This document shows positions 11,654-22,969 of a stretch of DNA of 64,000 nt, piece by piece; within the stretch, counting starts at the first letter, position 1, and the number at the start of each line of letters is the position of its first letter. Origin of the DNA: Amblyomma americanum. Its lineage: Eukaryota; Arthropoda; Arachnida; Ixodida; Ixodidae. The notes beneath the pieces are model-generated. The model saw only the letters and a list, made by a program, of their open reading frames with translations. It was not told the origin of the DNA and did not search any database. The stretch spans positions 159,209,599 to 159,273,598 of the forward strand of contig NC_135502.1 of assembly GCF_052857255.1 (NCBI RefSeq), written 5' to 3'. Made by a program: the position numbers and the translations under genes.

Positions 11654-11729
11654 GTTAAAAGCTGAAACCCCTTCGCAGAGACTGGCATGATCGGGCTGGG
11701 GCAGCCAGTGAGATGCCAAAAGACTGACT

Positions 11730-12074
11730 GTGTTACTGTACATACATAGATTGTTGCAAAATTTGAAAACTGTGGCCAGAAGGTATGACGTAAAAATGGT
11801 GTGTTCGGCCCCTAATAAGTTGTGTACAATCTGTAAAATTGTTAATAATTTTGTGAATTTCGTTAGAGAAAAGCGCATGTGTCGAGTGAAACGTGGCAAC
11901 ATATATGTGCCTTGCAACCATTGCATGCATTGCATACCATTATCATGTGGTTGGGTTTATGTTGGTGAAACTGGAATGTGTATCAATGTAAGACTACAGG
12001 AGCATGATAGGTATTTGGATATTGGTAGGGGTTGTAACTTATCTGCATATTACAAGGGATGTGAAGGCTGCTAG
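11730..12074 (+). pseudogene. Penelope linker and GIY-YIG endonuclease remnant
   Basis: The frame shows YIHRLLQNLKTVARRYDV, then a Cys/His-rich linker (PCNHCMHCIPLSCG) and GWVYVGETGMCINVRLQEH, the GIY-YIG core with the catalytic Arg and Glu positions. It is truncated by a stop at 12,074, shortly after a C-x2-GC motif (CEGC). The linker with paired cysteines just ahead of GIY-YIG is usual for Penelope proteins. Confidence 0.7.
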
Positions 12075-12399
12075 CCATTCCTTTCGACAACACGCATTTT
12101 GGCACTACGTTCACAGCAGATTAACCAGAAAATTATCGAGGCTAGACACATCTTATGACTCGGTGACGAATGTGTGAGTGTGCTGCCCAAAGCGTTAACA
12201 TGAAGCTGGTTGGACTGTCTAGATGAGAGGAATGTTAAGGGCAATCTTTTACTTATGTTGTGATGTAGCTTATGTGTAATAGTGTAGTTTGTGGCATGTG
12301 GCTTTTCTGTATACTCTCTGTTCACTTCAATAAACTTCAGTTGTGAGTCAGTGCCTGTTTTGTTTCTTTTCTCGTCCCTGTCTCGTGCTGATAGATTCA

Positions 12400-13095
12400 A
12401 GTACTTGTAGAGTAGATTCACTGAATTGTGTACTTGCAGAGGCTTGTGAAAAAAACGAGAGGAATTTTCTTTCCTTTATGCGGAATGGAAGGTTGAGATT
12501 TTTTACTTAAATGTTTGCAGCATTAAATTCTATTCGGAAAGGTAAAACCCACTTTATTGTACATTTTGTGTGCAATGGTGCCGGTGGCTGCATGCAACTG
12601 AAAACATTCGTCCAGGTCATCTAGCTAGCGTCCTTCTTCCTTGTGCCACATTTTCTGAAATAATATTTTGTCAGATTTATTTCAATCAGAATTTCTAAGA
12701 ACATATTGGTGATCACATATGACATAATTCAAAGCGTGATCATTGGTACTTTTTAGTCTGGGGCAGTACAATGAGAAGTACATAGTATATAGTAAAATTA
12801 AATATGACCAGTCTAACATAAACAAAACCACTTTTATTTAAAGGAGAATTTTGCTACCGAAGTGCTGGAGTGACATGGCATTATGAAGACGCGGACAGTG
12901 TGCTGTATTCATGATGGCACGAGAACTTGCGTACAGTGCTTCAGGTAACTGGTGAGTACCTTGGTGCTGTGCTTCTGCTAATGTAGCCAAATTATGTTTT
13001 TAATCTAAGAGTGTATCTGAAAACTTAAGCAAAAATTGAGTAGTATTTAGATATTCTTGCACCAGATACCACTGCGAGAATTAGTTATTAATGAT
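12400..13095. other. AT-rich spacer
   Basis: No open frame of note and no transposon ends seen. A donor-like site (TTCAGGTAACTGGTGAGTA) lies near 12,942-12,960 but has no convincing acceptor partner. Confidence 0.4.
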
Positions 13096-13991
13096 GTGTC
13101 TCACATGTACCCTTGTCTGCTGAATATAGTAAGCATGGCTTTCGAGCTGAGTGCCTCCGACGTATGAAAAGAAAAAAAAATGGCCACTGGGCTGCTCCAC
13201 GACGCGTGGAGCAGCCCAGTGTAGCACATTCAGGCTTCATGGAGTGGAGAATGAAGGCAGTAAATAATTTAAGAGTAAAAAACACAGCACAAACCACAGG
13301 ACCAGGAAACTGACAGAACACACCGACCCTGATGACACTATTTGCATGAAGGGTGTTATAAAGTTGCCTGTCATGTAGTGTAAGATGGAGGTCACACAGA
13401 ACGGGTGTTAAATATGAGTTGATGCAGACACCTTCTGTCATTACGTAGTACTCACTGTAGAACTCAAGCAAGAAGCAAAGGTAACAGCTGAGCATGGCCA
13501 CTCTTGTGCTTTCCTCCGCATGCAATCTGGAATTGCACTTAGAAATCTTTTATGCTTTCGCTTGACATATACATCATTGCTGCATGTGGCGAGGAAAAGT
13601 ACATATCCTTGATGTCAAGTGACAGTGCACTCACAGGGCTGGTAACAGCTCACTGAGGTGTTGTGATATATCTACAGGGCACCTCATGAGAACAAAGAGC
13701 CCTTGAAGGAATTCTCTCAATGTCTGTTGCCACATGGACCTCTTCGTAATCAGTGACTCTAAAAGGCAAGCCTTCCTTTAGTGTCACAAAAAAAGGCCTA
13801 GGACATGGGTCTTCTTGCTTCTCCATTAGTGCCAAAATGTTTGCTAGCGAGATCTTTCGCAGATATATAATTATTTCACAAAATGTCAAGAAGGAGACTG
13901 AAGCTGCACCAAGCAGTACCAGTAAAAACTTATCACAGCTGTTCAAAAAGCAGAGACTCATGCCTTCATCCTTCTTTTGCATCAGACACAT
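13096..13991 (-). pseudogene. Penelope reverse transcriptase fragment 3
   Basis: The minus strand reads LKEGLPFRVTDYEEVHVA, then a motif A region SALSLDIKDMYFSSPHAA, then EGVCINSYLTPVLCDLHLTL (motif B region) and TLHANSVIRVGVFCQF. This order matches the central RT of Penelope-like elements. Stops and frameshifts fall around 13.5-13.65 kb, and the catalytic YVDD motif is no longer readable. It belongs to a different Penelope lineage from fragments 1 and 2. Confidence 0.6.
13185..13221. repeat. Perfect 16-bp hairpin
   Basis: CACTGGGCTGCTCCAC (13,185-13,200) and its exact reverse complement (13,206-13,221) are separated by a GACGC loop. It lies just past the 3' side of the Penelope RT remnant and after an A9 run. 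It is far stronger than expected by chance. It could be a palindromic insertion scar or an RNA element. Confidence 0.85.
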
Positions 13992-14029
13992 GAGGACACT
14001 TCGTCTTTCTGGGTCATCATTTTAAAAAG

Positions 14030-15240
14030 GTTCACATGGCAACGGCCTTTGGTTAAATTTCTGCCAAGAGCCCTTTTTTTAAACTTGAGCATCCGTCCCT
14101 TGTGAGGCACACTGCAGAGATATTGGAATGCCTTAGTGAGCTGCTTCCAGTACGTGTGACTGCATTTTCACTGACATCAGATATTAGTACATTTTCTTGC
14201 ACATGCTGAGATAATGGAAGCTATGAGTGAAAACATGCGGTTTTGGGGAAGTGTGCTTCCTGGGGCCATATTCCAAGTTTGTGTCATAATAAAAAGCGTC
14301 ATAATCTGCCGCAACGGGCATGCCCGGGAACTGGATATAAACTGAGTGCGGGACTTTCGCTTCGTCTTGTCTTGCCTATAACAAATTGGATGGACGATAA
14401 ATTCGGCAAGCGTCTCCCACCTTTTTCAGATGTTACCAATGTTCCTTGCTCGCTAAGTTGTGCATTTAGTACTATGTGCAGAAAGGCACCTGCATTGAAT
14501 TGCATCTGGCCCCCATCCTGAGCTACTTTCTATTTGCACAAAATGATAAGCAACTGTAAAGACTTCTGGACCTGTGGTTTTTACTGTTTACTGTTATGAG
14601 AAATGAATTTTGGGCAATAAATTATAACGGGTTGGTTCTCGGTGAATGGCTTTTGAAAGCTTCTACGAAAGCTGATTGTTCAATAGCGGATGGTTGAAAT
14701 GTATTTGTGAAATTTATATTTGGTGTTGTGTGACCACTAAATGAGGATTTTTTATGCTTTTCAGATGGGTCCGACAGCAATTGCAGATGTACAATGTGTG
14801 TAGTTTGCCATGAAAATAAAACGTATGTACTCGTACTCACCCAAACACTTACCACTCTTTCATTCTAAGCTGCATTCTTTGTACGTATGCACTACATAAT
14901 ATGCGTAAAGGAAAGCCTTGTACATAATATTTATTTCTTCGGCACCTGGACGGCTATATCTGCAGTGAACATTGCGGGCAGAAGCTATACGAGGACGCAT
15001 GTTCATGTACTACAGAAAGTACATAATTGCAATACAGATAATTTCCGCTCTAGATGAAATGACTTCCGAGTGAACGGAGGACGTTGCATACACATTGCGG
15101 AAACTTCAATAAGAACAAAACATAAGCATTTGTTGTGAAAAAACGATTTCGGTCTCGTGCATAGCATGGCGTAACTTTCCGTTACCAAGAATGTGACAGT
15201 CGTCATACGGAGTCTCTGTTTCTGATATTTAGTCCGTACC
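14030..15240. other. Unassigned sequence
   Basis: Frames are short (at most 111 residues) and unrecognised. Two polyadenylation-like AATAAA signals lie near 14,620 and 14,815. I find no repeats or transposon ends here. The next element begins abruptly at about 15,240. Confidence 0.4.
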
Positions 15241-15242
15241 TT

Positions 15243-16196
15243 ATGTTGCGGAAAACCCTCCGGCAACGCATTACCAGCGGGTTTCTCTGTACTGCGGAGC
15301 ATTTTTTTTACAGTGTACACGAGGAGCTCCAGGACCATTTCCTCGTGTACACTGACGGCTCAGTGGCCCACGACAGCTGCTCCCTTGCTGTGGCGGCCAC
15401 AATCCCCGCCCTGCGACTGCACAGCCAGCAACACGCAGCCTTCCTGGGCTCCTCCACCACGGCGGAGTTGATGGGGATCCGGCTCGGGCTGGACCTGCTG
15501 CTCACCCTCGGACCTCCGCCACCCAGGAGTGCTCTGCTGTGTGACTCCCGCGCCGCCCTCAGCCGCCTGCATTCTAACGGCCGCGGTACCCCGCTAGTGC
15601 GGGAAATTCGCTCGCGCATCCAGTGCCTTGCGCAGAGAGGTTGTGCAGTGCGTGCACAGTGGGTGCCCGGTCACTGCGGCATCGCATGTAACGAAGAAGC
15701 TGACGACCTCGCGACCGCTGCACACCAACTACCTGCCAGCGATCTGCCCCTTGCGCTGGAGGACGTGCGTGCGGCCATCCACGACCATCTACGAAAGCAG
15801 CACCCCGACCCACGCATCGCGGGAGGTGAGCGCATCGACAGTGTCACCGGCTGTCGCGCTCTTACACGGTCACAACGTGCAATGATCCTCCGCGCGCGCA
15901 TTGGCTGAGTGTGGCCCGGGGAACGACGGGTCCGTCACGGAATAGCGACGAGTGATGTGTGTGACGGATGCGGTGCAGTGGAAACACTAGAACACCTGCT
16001 CCTTCGCTGTACCGCGTTCGCCGGTGCTCGTCGCGATATGCTCGCGGCCTATAGGGCGCAGGGCATGCTGCCAGACTCCATCAAGGCGCTATTGTTGCCG
16101 CAGGGCAGTGCGCGCACTCATGAGCGAACTTTGGTGAGCCTCTGTGCATTCCTCGAACACACGGGCTTGACGTCCCGTCTGTTCTCCGTCAGGTAG
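15243..16196 (+). pseudogene. Non-LTR retrotransposon RNase H and C-terminal Cys-His domain
   Basis: The RNase H fold is well kept: VYTDGS (first Asp), AELMGIRLGL (Glu), LLCDSRAAL (second Asp) and WVPGHCGIACNEEADDLA (His and last Asp). It removes the RNA strand during retrotransposition. A TGA at 15,906-15,908 breaks the frame where the two tandem copies have GGC or TGC, so it is a recent nonsense change. The frame resumes with CDGCGAVETLEHLLLRC, a C-x2-C...H...C motif near the ORF2 end. The first 30 or so codons are probably flanking sequence. Confidence 0.75.
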
Positions 16197-16556
16197 TTAC
16201 ACGCAGTGACCGACCGCTCCGCGAGTTTTACCTTGAACGATTAATAACTGGACGCCCCACTCCAGTTGTAACCAACACAGTGCTGTGCGCGTGTGTGATT
16301 TAATTCTTCTAAAATGAACTAATCACGCGCACAACCTGGACACATTTCTTATTGTGCAAAGTTTGTACATATTACTTCTCCTCATATCCTCTCTTCCTGT
16401 CCCCTCACCTCTTCCATTTCATTTCTCCATTCTGCCTGCTATCCTTTATTTCTGCTGCCCCAGCTCAGGTGCTTCAGTAACGATGGCAGATGCCGGGGCT
16501 AGCAAAAATGTTTTCCTTCCTTTTTACTATTATTTTTAATAAAACCACTACCACCA
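15243..16556 (+). mobile_element. 5'-truncated non-LTR retrotransposon (I-type, RNase H-bearing) 3' end
   Basis: Contains RNase H, a C-terminal Cys-His motif and a 3'UTR ending in TTTTAATAAAACCACTACCACCACCATT. Clades with RNase H at the ORF2 C-terminus (I, R1, LOA, Ingi and relatives) are common in arthropods. RT and everything upstream are absent, as expected for 5' truncation during target-primed reverse transcription. Its 3' end is repeated twice more downstream in tandem. Confidence 0.75.
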
Positions 16557-17019
16557 CCATTCGCAAATGTGAAATGAAATGATGAACGTAAGCTAAGTTG
16601 TTTTCTCCTGTGCTTTCCACAAATTCAGATATCAACGTGTACATCGCAAAACCCCCCTGCGACCGCTGGTTCGCCCGCGACTGCCCTCCGAAAGTCGCTC
16701 TTATTACGCTTTCGAGGACCTATGGTGGTCGATAAGAATCCCTCACATAGTCCAGGCTTCAACTAGACTAACAACCTTGTGTGCCTAACGTGCCAATTTG
16801 TTTTCCACCACTCCGAGCCCTCTGCTCTAAATGGGTGAACCTCAATTTTGTCACCAATGGCAACCCCAATTGGCACCAGTCCGGCACCGCTCAGACGGTA
16901 CATATACTATAGCGAACGCCAGCATTCGGGTTGTCGGCCTGACGGCTGCGCGCGCGCTTTGACGCGTTGAGCGACCTGCCCCCATCTTGAAATTTTGGAT
17001 GGACAAGAAACGTTAAGCA

Positions 17020-17738
17020 TCACCAACTGTCGCGCACTTACGCGGTCGCAACGTGTAATGATCCTCCACGCGCGCATTGGCGGCGTGTGGCCCGGGGAAC
17101 GACAGGAGCGTCATGGAATCGCGAAGAGTGATGTGTGTGACTGATGCGGAGCAGTGGAAACACTAGAACACCTGCTACTTCGCTGTACCGCGTTCGCCGA
17201 TGCTCGTCGCGATATACTCGCGGCCTATAGGGCGCAGGGCATGCTACCAGACTCCATCAAGGCGCTATTGTTGCCGCAGGGCAGTGCGCGCACTCGTGAG
17301 CGAACTTTGATGTGCGTCTGTGCATTCCTCGTACACACGGGCTTGACGTCCCTTCTGTTCTCCGTCAGCTAGTTACACGCAGTGACCGACCGCTCCGCGA
17401 GTTCTACCTTGAACGATTAATAACTGGACGCCCCCCTCCAGTTGTAACCAACACAGTGCTGTGCGCGTGTGTGATTTAATTCTTCTAAAATGAACTAATC
17501 ACGCGCACAACCTGGACACATTTCTTATTGTGTAAATAGTTTGTACATATTACTTCTCCCCCTATCCTCTCTTCCTGTCCCCTCACCTGTTTCATTTCAT
17601 TTCTCCATTCTGCCTGCTATCCTTTATTTCTGCTGCCCCAGCTCATGTGCTTCAGTAACGATGGCAGATGCCGGGGCTAGCAAAAATGTTTTCCGTCCTT
17701 TTTACTATTATTTTTAATAAAACCACTACCACCACCAT
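17020..17738 (+). pseudogene. Retrotransposon ORF2 C-terminus, tandem copy 2
   Basis: Carries the end of RNase H, the Cys-His segment (METLEHLLLRCTAF at 17,154 on) and the 3'UTR with AATAAAACCACTACCACC. The CDGCG part is frameshifted to a TGA (GACTGATGCGGAG). The codon that is TGA in the first copy is GGC here. Confidence 0.7.
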
Positions 17739-18199
17739 TCGAAAATGTGAAATGAAATGATGGACGTTAGCTAAGTTGTTTTCTCCTGTGCTTTCGACAA
17801 ATTCGGATACCAACGTGTACATCGCAAAACCCCCCCTGCGACCGCTGGTTCGCCCGCGACTGCCCTCCGAAAGTCGCTCCCATTACGCTTTCGAGGACCT
17901 ATGGTCATCGATACGAATCCCTCACATAGTCCAGGCTTCAACTAGACTAACAACCTTGTGCGCCTAACGTGCCAATTTGTTTGCCACCACTCCGAACCCT
18001 CTGCACTAAATGGGTGAACCTCAATTTTGTCACCAATGGCAACCCCAATTGGCACCAGTCCCGCACCGCTCAGACGGTACATATACTATAGCGGAACGCC
18101 AGAATTCGGGTTGCCGGCCTGACGGCTGCGCCCGCGCTTTGAGGCGTTGAGCGACCGGCCCCCATCTTGAAATTTTGGATGGACAAGAAACGTTAAGCA

Positions 18200-18925
18200 T
18201 CACCAGCTGTCGCACACTTACGCGGTCGCAACGTGTGATGATCCTCAGCGCGCGCATTGGCTGCGTGTGGCCCGGGGAACGACGGGAGCGTCATGGAATC
18301 GCGAAGAGTGATGTGTGTGACTGATGCGGTGCAGTGGAAACACTAGAGCACCTGCTCCTTCACTGTGCCGCGTCCGCCGATACTCGTCGCGATCTGCTTG
18401 CGACCTATAGGACGCTGGGCATACTACCAGACTCCCTCAAGACGCTATTGTGGCCGCAGGGCAGTGCGCGCACCCGTGAGCGAACCTTAGTGAGCGTCTG
18501 TGCATTTCTCGAACAGACGGGCTTGGCGTCTCGTCTGTTCTCCGCCAGGTATAGTTACACGCAGTGACCGAACGCTCCGCGAGTTCTACCTTGGACGATT
18601 ATCAACTGGACGCTCCACTCCAGTTGTAGTCAACATAGTGCTGCGCGCGTGTGTTTTTATTGCTCCATCACGAACTAATCCCGCGCACAACCTGGACACA
18701 TTTCTTATGTGTAAATAGTATGTATATATTACTTGTCCCCCTATCCTCTCTTCCTGACCTCTCACCTCTTTCATTTCTCCATTCTGCTTGCTATCCTTTA
18801 TTTCCGCTGCCCCAGCTCAGGTGCTTCTGTATCGTATATATGGCAGATGCCGGAGCTAGCAAAAATCTTTTCCTTCATTTTTATTATTATTGTAATAAAC
18901 AAACCACTTACTACCACAACAAGAA
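18200..18925 (+). pseudogene. Retrotransposon ORF2 C-terminus, tandem copy 3
   Basis: Same content as copy 2 (METLEHLLLHCAAS at 18,334 on) and the same GACTGATGCGG frameshift, so copies 2 and 3 share a more recent ancestor with each other than with copy 1. The 3'UTR ends with an altered tail (TTGTAATAAACAAACCACTTACTACC). Confidence 0.7.
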
Positions 18926-18955
18926 ACGTTAGAATCCGAGTACTAGGAGCTGACG

Positions 18956-19080
18956 CCCTACGGGACACTTATATACACCTACTTATATAACGCTATGTAA
19001 CTTATATAACCCTACTTATATAACACTTATATAACCCTAAGGGACACTTACATGATGACCTACGGGACACTGATATACCC
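18956..19080. repeat. AT-rich minisatellite
   Basis: Short imperfect repeats of ACTTATATAACCCT (at least four) and CTACGGGACACT (three) alternate directly after the tandem retrotransposon block. Confidence 0.65.
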
Positions 19081-19179
19081 CCAGCGCTTCAGTCAGCAGA
19101 GCCACCAAATCTACCTCCACCTAACCGGGAACTTGATGCATTCCCTTAACCGAAGCCCGCCGAGCACTCTAGTATTCAC

Positions 19180-20583
19180 CGCTCTAGAGCGCCGCGGCCG
19201 GATGGCATAACGTACAAAGCACTACTCAATCTGGACAATGTCTCGCTTCAGGAACTCACGCAGCTCTTTAATAACCACTGGCACGCTGGGACGCTCCCGC
19301 CAGCCTGGACCCATGCCAGCATGCGATTTATACCCAAACCGGGCGAACCCCTCACCCTTCAATATTTGCGTCCCATCTCCTTAACGAGCTGTGTCGGCAA
19401 GCTCTTCGAGCAATTTATTCTCAAATGCCTGCAATCGTTCCTAGAAACAACAGGCTTCCTCTCCAACGTTCAATTTGGCTTCCGTCCAAACATCTCGGCG
19501 CAAGACGTACTTCTCGCCCTTAAAGAGTCTCGTTTACACCAAGCGCCGTGCAGCCGCTACGCGAGCATACTGGCCCTGGATATTCATAAGGCTTTCGACA
19601 CTATAAGCCATGACCATATCCTGACGGCATTAGCCATCACTGGCTGTGGCACCCGCATATGGCAATATGTTCGGGCCTTCCTTCAGGGACGCACGGCAAA
19701 ACTCTATCTTGGGGATGTCGCCTCCCAGCCTTACCCCCTGCTTAATCGGGGAAACCCACAAGGGGCGGTCCTATCACCTTTACTTTTTAACATTGCCCTA
19801 GCGCAACTGGCAAAGGCCCTTGCTGCTATCCCAGGGCTCCACACAGCCATATACGCAGATGATATAACCCTCTGGACAACGGGAGGATCCATTGAAACAG
19901 CCCAGAATATCCTTCAATCTGCCATAGACATCACCACTACCCAAATATCAAACACAAGCCTCCGTTGCTCTCCAAATAAATCGGAACTCTTGCAGCTGAA
20001 ACCTCTGCCCAGTGACCCCCTTATTGGACTGCACATGTATGGGAATCCTGTGCCCCTTGTGTCTTAGGTGAAGATTCTCGGCTTTCTCATTAACAACACA
20101 CTCGATGCTACCCCCCCCCCCCTCCAGCTCTTGCAAAGACAGACCAAACAGGTGGCTGCACTAATCAAGCGGGTTGCTGCGCGCAATCATGGGATGGCTG
20201 AACGCGAGACCCTCAATGTGACAAATGCATTAATCAGCCGCATTACATACCACCTCCCATACCACATACTCACTCAGCGCCAAACGCAACATGCAGACAT
20301 CCTAATACGCACGGCTGTCACCTCTGCCCTACGTCTACCACGGACGGTTTGCACGAAACACCTCCTGGCCACTGGTACCCCCAATACCGTGATTGAATTA
20401 ATAGAGGCTCAACGCACCAAACAATTAGTCCGCCTGAGTCACACGGAAATAGGGCAATGCCTACTGCGACAGCTCTGTCTCAAATCCACCCATTCTTACC
20501 CCAACAAGCCCTACACCTTACATGATTTCTCTGCGCACGCAGGATTACGTCTATCAGAAGCCCCTACCGCGCAATATAAGCGC
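19180..20583 (+). pseudogene. Non-LTR reverse transcriptase, near-complete RT domain, two stops
   Basis: The RT frame is open from about 19,180 (PDGITYKALLNL) to a TAG at 20,065-20,067, then continues in frame to 20,585. Motifs are intact: PISLTSCVGKLFE, FGFRPNISAQDVLL, ILALDIHKAFDTISHD (motif A Asp), GNPQGAVLSPLLFN (motif B) and IYADDITLW (catalytic pair). The region after the stop (KILGFLINNTLD onward) is the thumb/connection. With a single stop inside, this is one of the better preserved RTs in the window. Confidence 0.8.
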
Positions 20584-20659
20584 TAGCCTCCGTCAGGGTA
20601 GGCGGTAGGCTCGCGCGAGCTATTACACCAATACATACAGCAACCGCTCCGATATCCTT

Positions 20660-21300
20660 TATGTCGACGTGGCAGAAAATTATAAAGCAGGATTCTTCAC
20701 GGCAGTCGCAGCCTATGAAGACGGCACTGTGGGGGCCGCCGCCACTATCCGAACTAATTCACCTGCAGAGGCGGAAGGAGCCGCCATCGCACTTGCTCTG
20801 GCCCACTCCACCATTGACAAAAACATGCTGAAATTTGCACAGATTCCCAGGCCGCATACCGCCGCTACCTAAAGGGCGTGGCGACGCCGGCCATGCACCG
20901 TATTTTTGCCACCGCCACCTCTGTCTACCGAACGGTTACTCTGTAGTGGGTCCCTGGGCATGCCTCGATCCCCGGTAATGAGCGCGTTCATGCACTGGCC
21001 CGAGAACTCTCCTACCGGACCCCGCACGATCAGGCATCCAACCCTGCTCAAGAGGCCCCATGGGTCCTTTATACATAATATCAAATCACCGCAGTCTACA
21101 AACTCAGCCGCATGACTTTTCCACCACCCCACAGTACTTTGTCGCCCTTATCCAGCGCTACATGGATACACTTACAGACGGGCTGCTTTATTTCATCCTA
21201 CCGTCTCTTATGCTTTCACCCCACCTTTCCTCCTCATTGTAACACCTGTGGCGTGCCCAGATACACACTTTTTCACTACCTTTGGGAATGTCCTTCCCCA
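20660..21300 (+). pseudogene. Degenerate RNase H and Cys-His end of the same element
   Basis: Fragments of RNase H appear in shifting frames: YVDVAENYKAGFFTAVAAYE (the usual TDGS is altered), SPAEAEGAAIALALA (Glu), and WVPGHASIPGNERVHALARE (His region). A stop at 20,945-20,947 precedes the last. The C-terminal Cys-His segment (CNTCGVPRYTLFHYLWEC) follows at about 21,240-21,295. Confidence 0.65.
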
Positions 21301-21506
21301 CAGGCAGTACCCCCATCCCCAATCCCACTCATTCTTCCTGGGAGGCTGCTTTACGGACCGCTCAATCCGCCGGCCAGAAATGGCTGTTGGATCGGGCCTT
21401 ATGTGAGGCACAAGCTCGTGGACTCCTGGACCAGTTGCAGACCGCCGTGGAAGATTCTTTTCTTTCCTTTTTTTCTAATAAAAGTTGTTTCCATCCATCC
21501 ATCCAG

Positions 21507-22270
21507 CTGACGCCCTTAAAAAAGTTAGCGAAACCTTGGTCCGTATTAATCAGAAAGGAGGTAGTACAAACTGCAAACAAATAGACTTCTACCTGGGAAC
21601 GCCTCCTTCCATCGTCCAAAACACCATCACCCTAAAGAAAAGGCTCAGGTGTGGCATACACGAGCCGCTGCTCGAAGCGCTCGGCGTCGTACATTGGGGA
21701 AACCAAGATGCTTTCTCAAAATAGCGGAGCAGCACAAGACAGATGTCAACCGAATGAATGGAAACCGAGGCGCGGTCGCTGAACACTCGCGGTGATCACC
21801 TTTGTGGGAAAGGTGGTCCCGTGGTACGTCCAGTACAACGGGAAACTCACCCCAGTCCGAAAATACAAACGAACCGTGCCGACCTGTGTGATGTGTGGTA
21901 CTGTGGGACACCGCGCGGACACTTGCCCCACGCCGAACTCGCCTAAATGTGGCCTTTGCGGCCAAACTGTGACTGTGACGCAGGACGGCCGTGCGCCACA
22001 CGAGTGCAACGCAACCAGTGCAATATGTGGACTAGCCCACCCCACGGACTCGAAAGAGCGCACGGCAAAATTCCGACGGCTTAATATTGCCGGGGCCAAG
22101 CCCTCCGAACATCAAGTGTCCCAGAAGGCAGCGCCTGGAAACAGGCAAGGTCCCCCCGTCGATGGAGCCAACGGTGGCGCGGTACGCGGCAATCACGCCA
22201 CCGGCTCGCGCGAGGGAGATTTAAACCCGGCCTCCTCATCTTCCGGACTGAAGTCAGCGCAAGAAAAATA
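21507..22270 (+). pseudogene. Retrotransposon ORF1 (Gag-like, zinc knuckles)
   Basis: Two frames join a basic N-terminal part (VRINQKGGSTNCKQIDFYLG) to a nucleic-acid-binding part. The latter has CVMCGTVGHRADTC (C-x2-C-x4-H-x4-C), then CGLCGQTVTVTQDGRAPHEC and CNATSAICGLAHPT as two less regular knuckles, followed by a low-complexity tail. Such ORF1 proteins coat the element RNA. A frameshift lies near 21,724-21,790. The N-terminus is missing. Confidence 0.7.
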
Positions 22271-22969
22271 AGCAGGCGCCCCACTACCCCCTAGTGGAGA
22301 CGACGCCAAGAACTTCCCCGCCCTCAAACCAAGTGGCGCTGCCGGAGCCCGGGCCCCGGCGCAGCAACAACACTCTCAGGTGAGCATCTGTGCAGGAGTC
22401 GCCTCCTCCCATCCCTCCTCCTCACCACTTCCCCCTCTTAGGCTTACGGCGCAGCTGTCGAAAGCCGCAGACAAAATGAGAAGCTTAGAGCACAGATCGG
22501 GTAGTTGCTCACAAAATTCAAAATTCAGAAGAAAAGCTAGCTGCTGCGACGGGTATCCCGAGTTCCGACGCCATGGAGAGTGAGCCCGAACTGCCACCCG
22601 CGTTTGCGTCGGCAATGGCCGCGATGGAGGCGTGTCTCACCTCGCATCTCCAGAAAATGGAAGAAGCGGCGATGAACTGCAAGGAGACCAAATGCTCGGC
22701 ATCGGTCCCTGCAACTATCAGCCGCTGCATGAAATCGAAAACCACCAGAACGAGCCGGCAGTTCGAGGGAATCCGAGCATTCAACAAGCACAAGGGAATT
22801 ATCGGCAATCCCAGAGACTCGGAATCGGAGCACTCCAACCTCGCACCCCCACCAGGTGCTGGCTCTGGGATGGAGTCCCATCAGCCCAAATCTCTCGCCT
22901 TCAATCCTAATGATGGCGGGACGGGCTAACAAGCGTTCCTCACCTCTGAATACACACAAATTGGTAGCC

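Larger units (their letters stand above)
10351..12393 (+). mobile_element. Penelope-like retroelement fragment 2, split by a foldback element
   Basis: Same family as fragment 1 but on the plus strand: RT (about 10.55-11.26 kb) then linker and GIY-YIG endonuclease (11.73-12.07 kb), with a 3' end near 12,390 (AATAAACTTCAG near 12,330 as possible polyadenylation signal). The copy is interrupted between RT and endonuclease by a 0.34-kb foldback element. Together with fragment 1 it forms an inverted, head-to-head pair. Confidence 0.75.
16562..18925 (+). repeat. Tandem duplication of a retrotransposon 3' end plus spacer (period about 1,178 bp)
   Basis: Two further copies of the retrotransposon 3' end follow the first. 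Each is preceded by the same spacer of about 460 bp (CGCAAATGTGAAATGAAATG at 16,562; CGAAAATGTGAAATGAAATG at 17,740). Start-to-start distances are 1,176 and 1,180 bp. Because the spacer is duplicated with the element, this is a post-insertion tandem duplication, not three insertions. Confidence 0.8.
19130..21506 (+). mobile_element. 5'-truncated I-type non-LTR retrotransposon with CATC tail
   Basis: RT, RNase H and a Cys-His end are readable in order, followed by a 3'UTR with TTTCTAATAAAAGTTG and a simple-repeat tail CCATCCATCCATCCA (about 21,490-21,506). The tail abuts the interior of ORF1 of the next element, so this copy probably inserted into that one or recombined with it. The 5' end is truncated within or just before RT. 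Confidence 0.75.
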
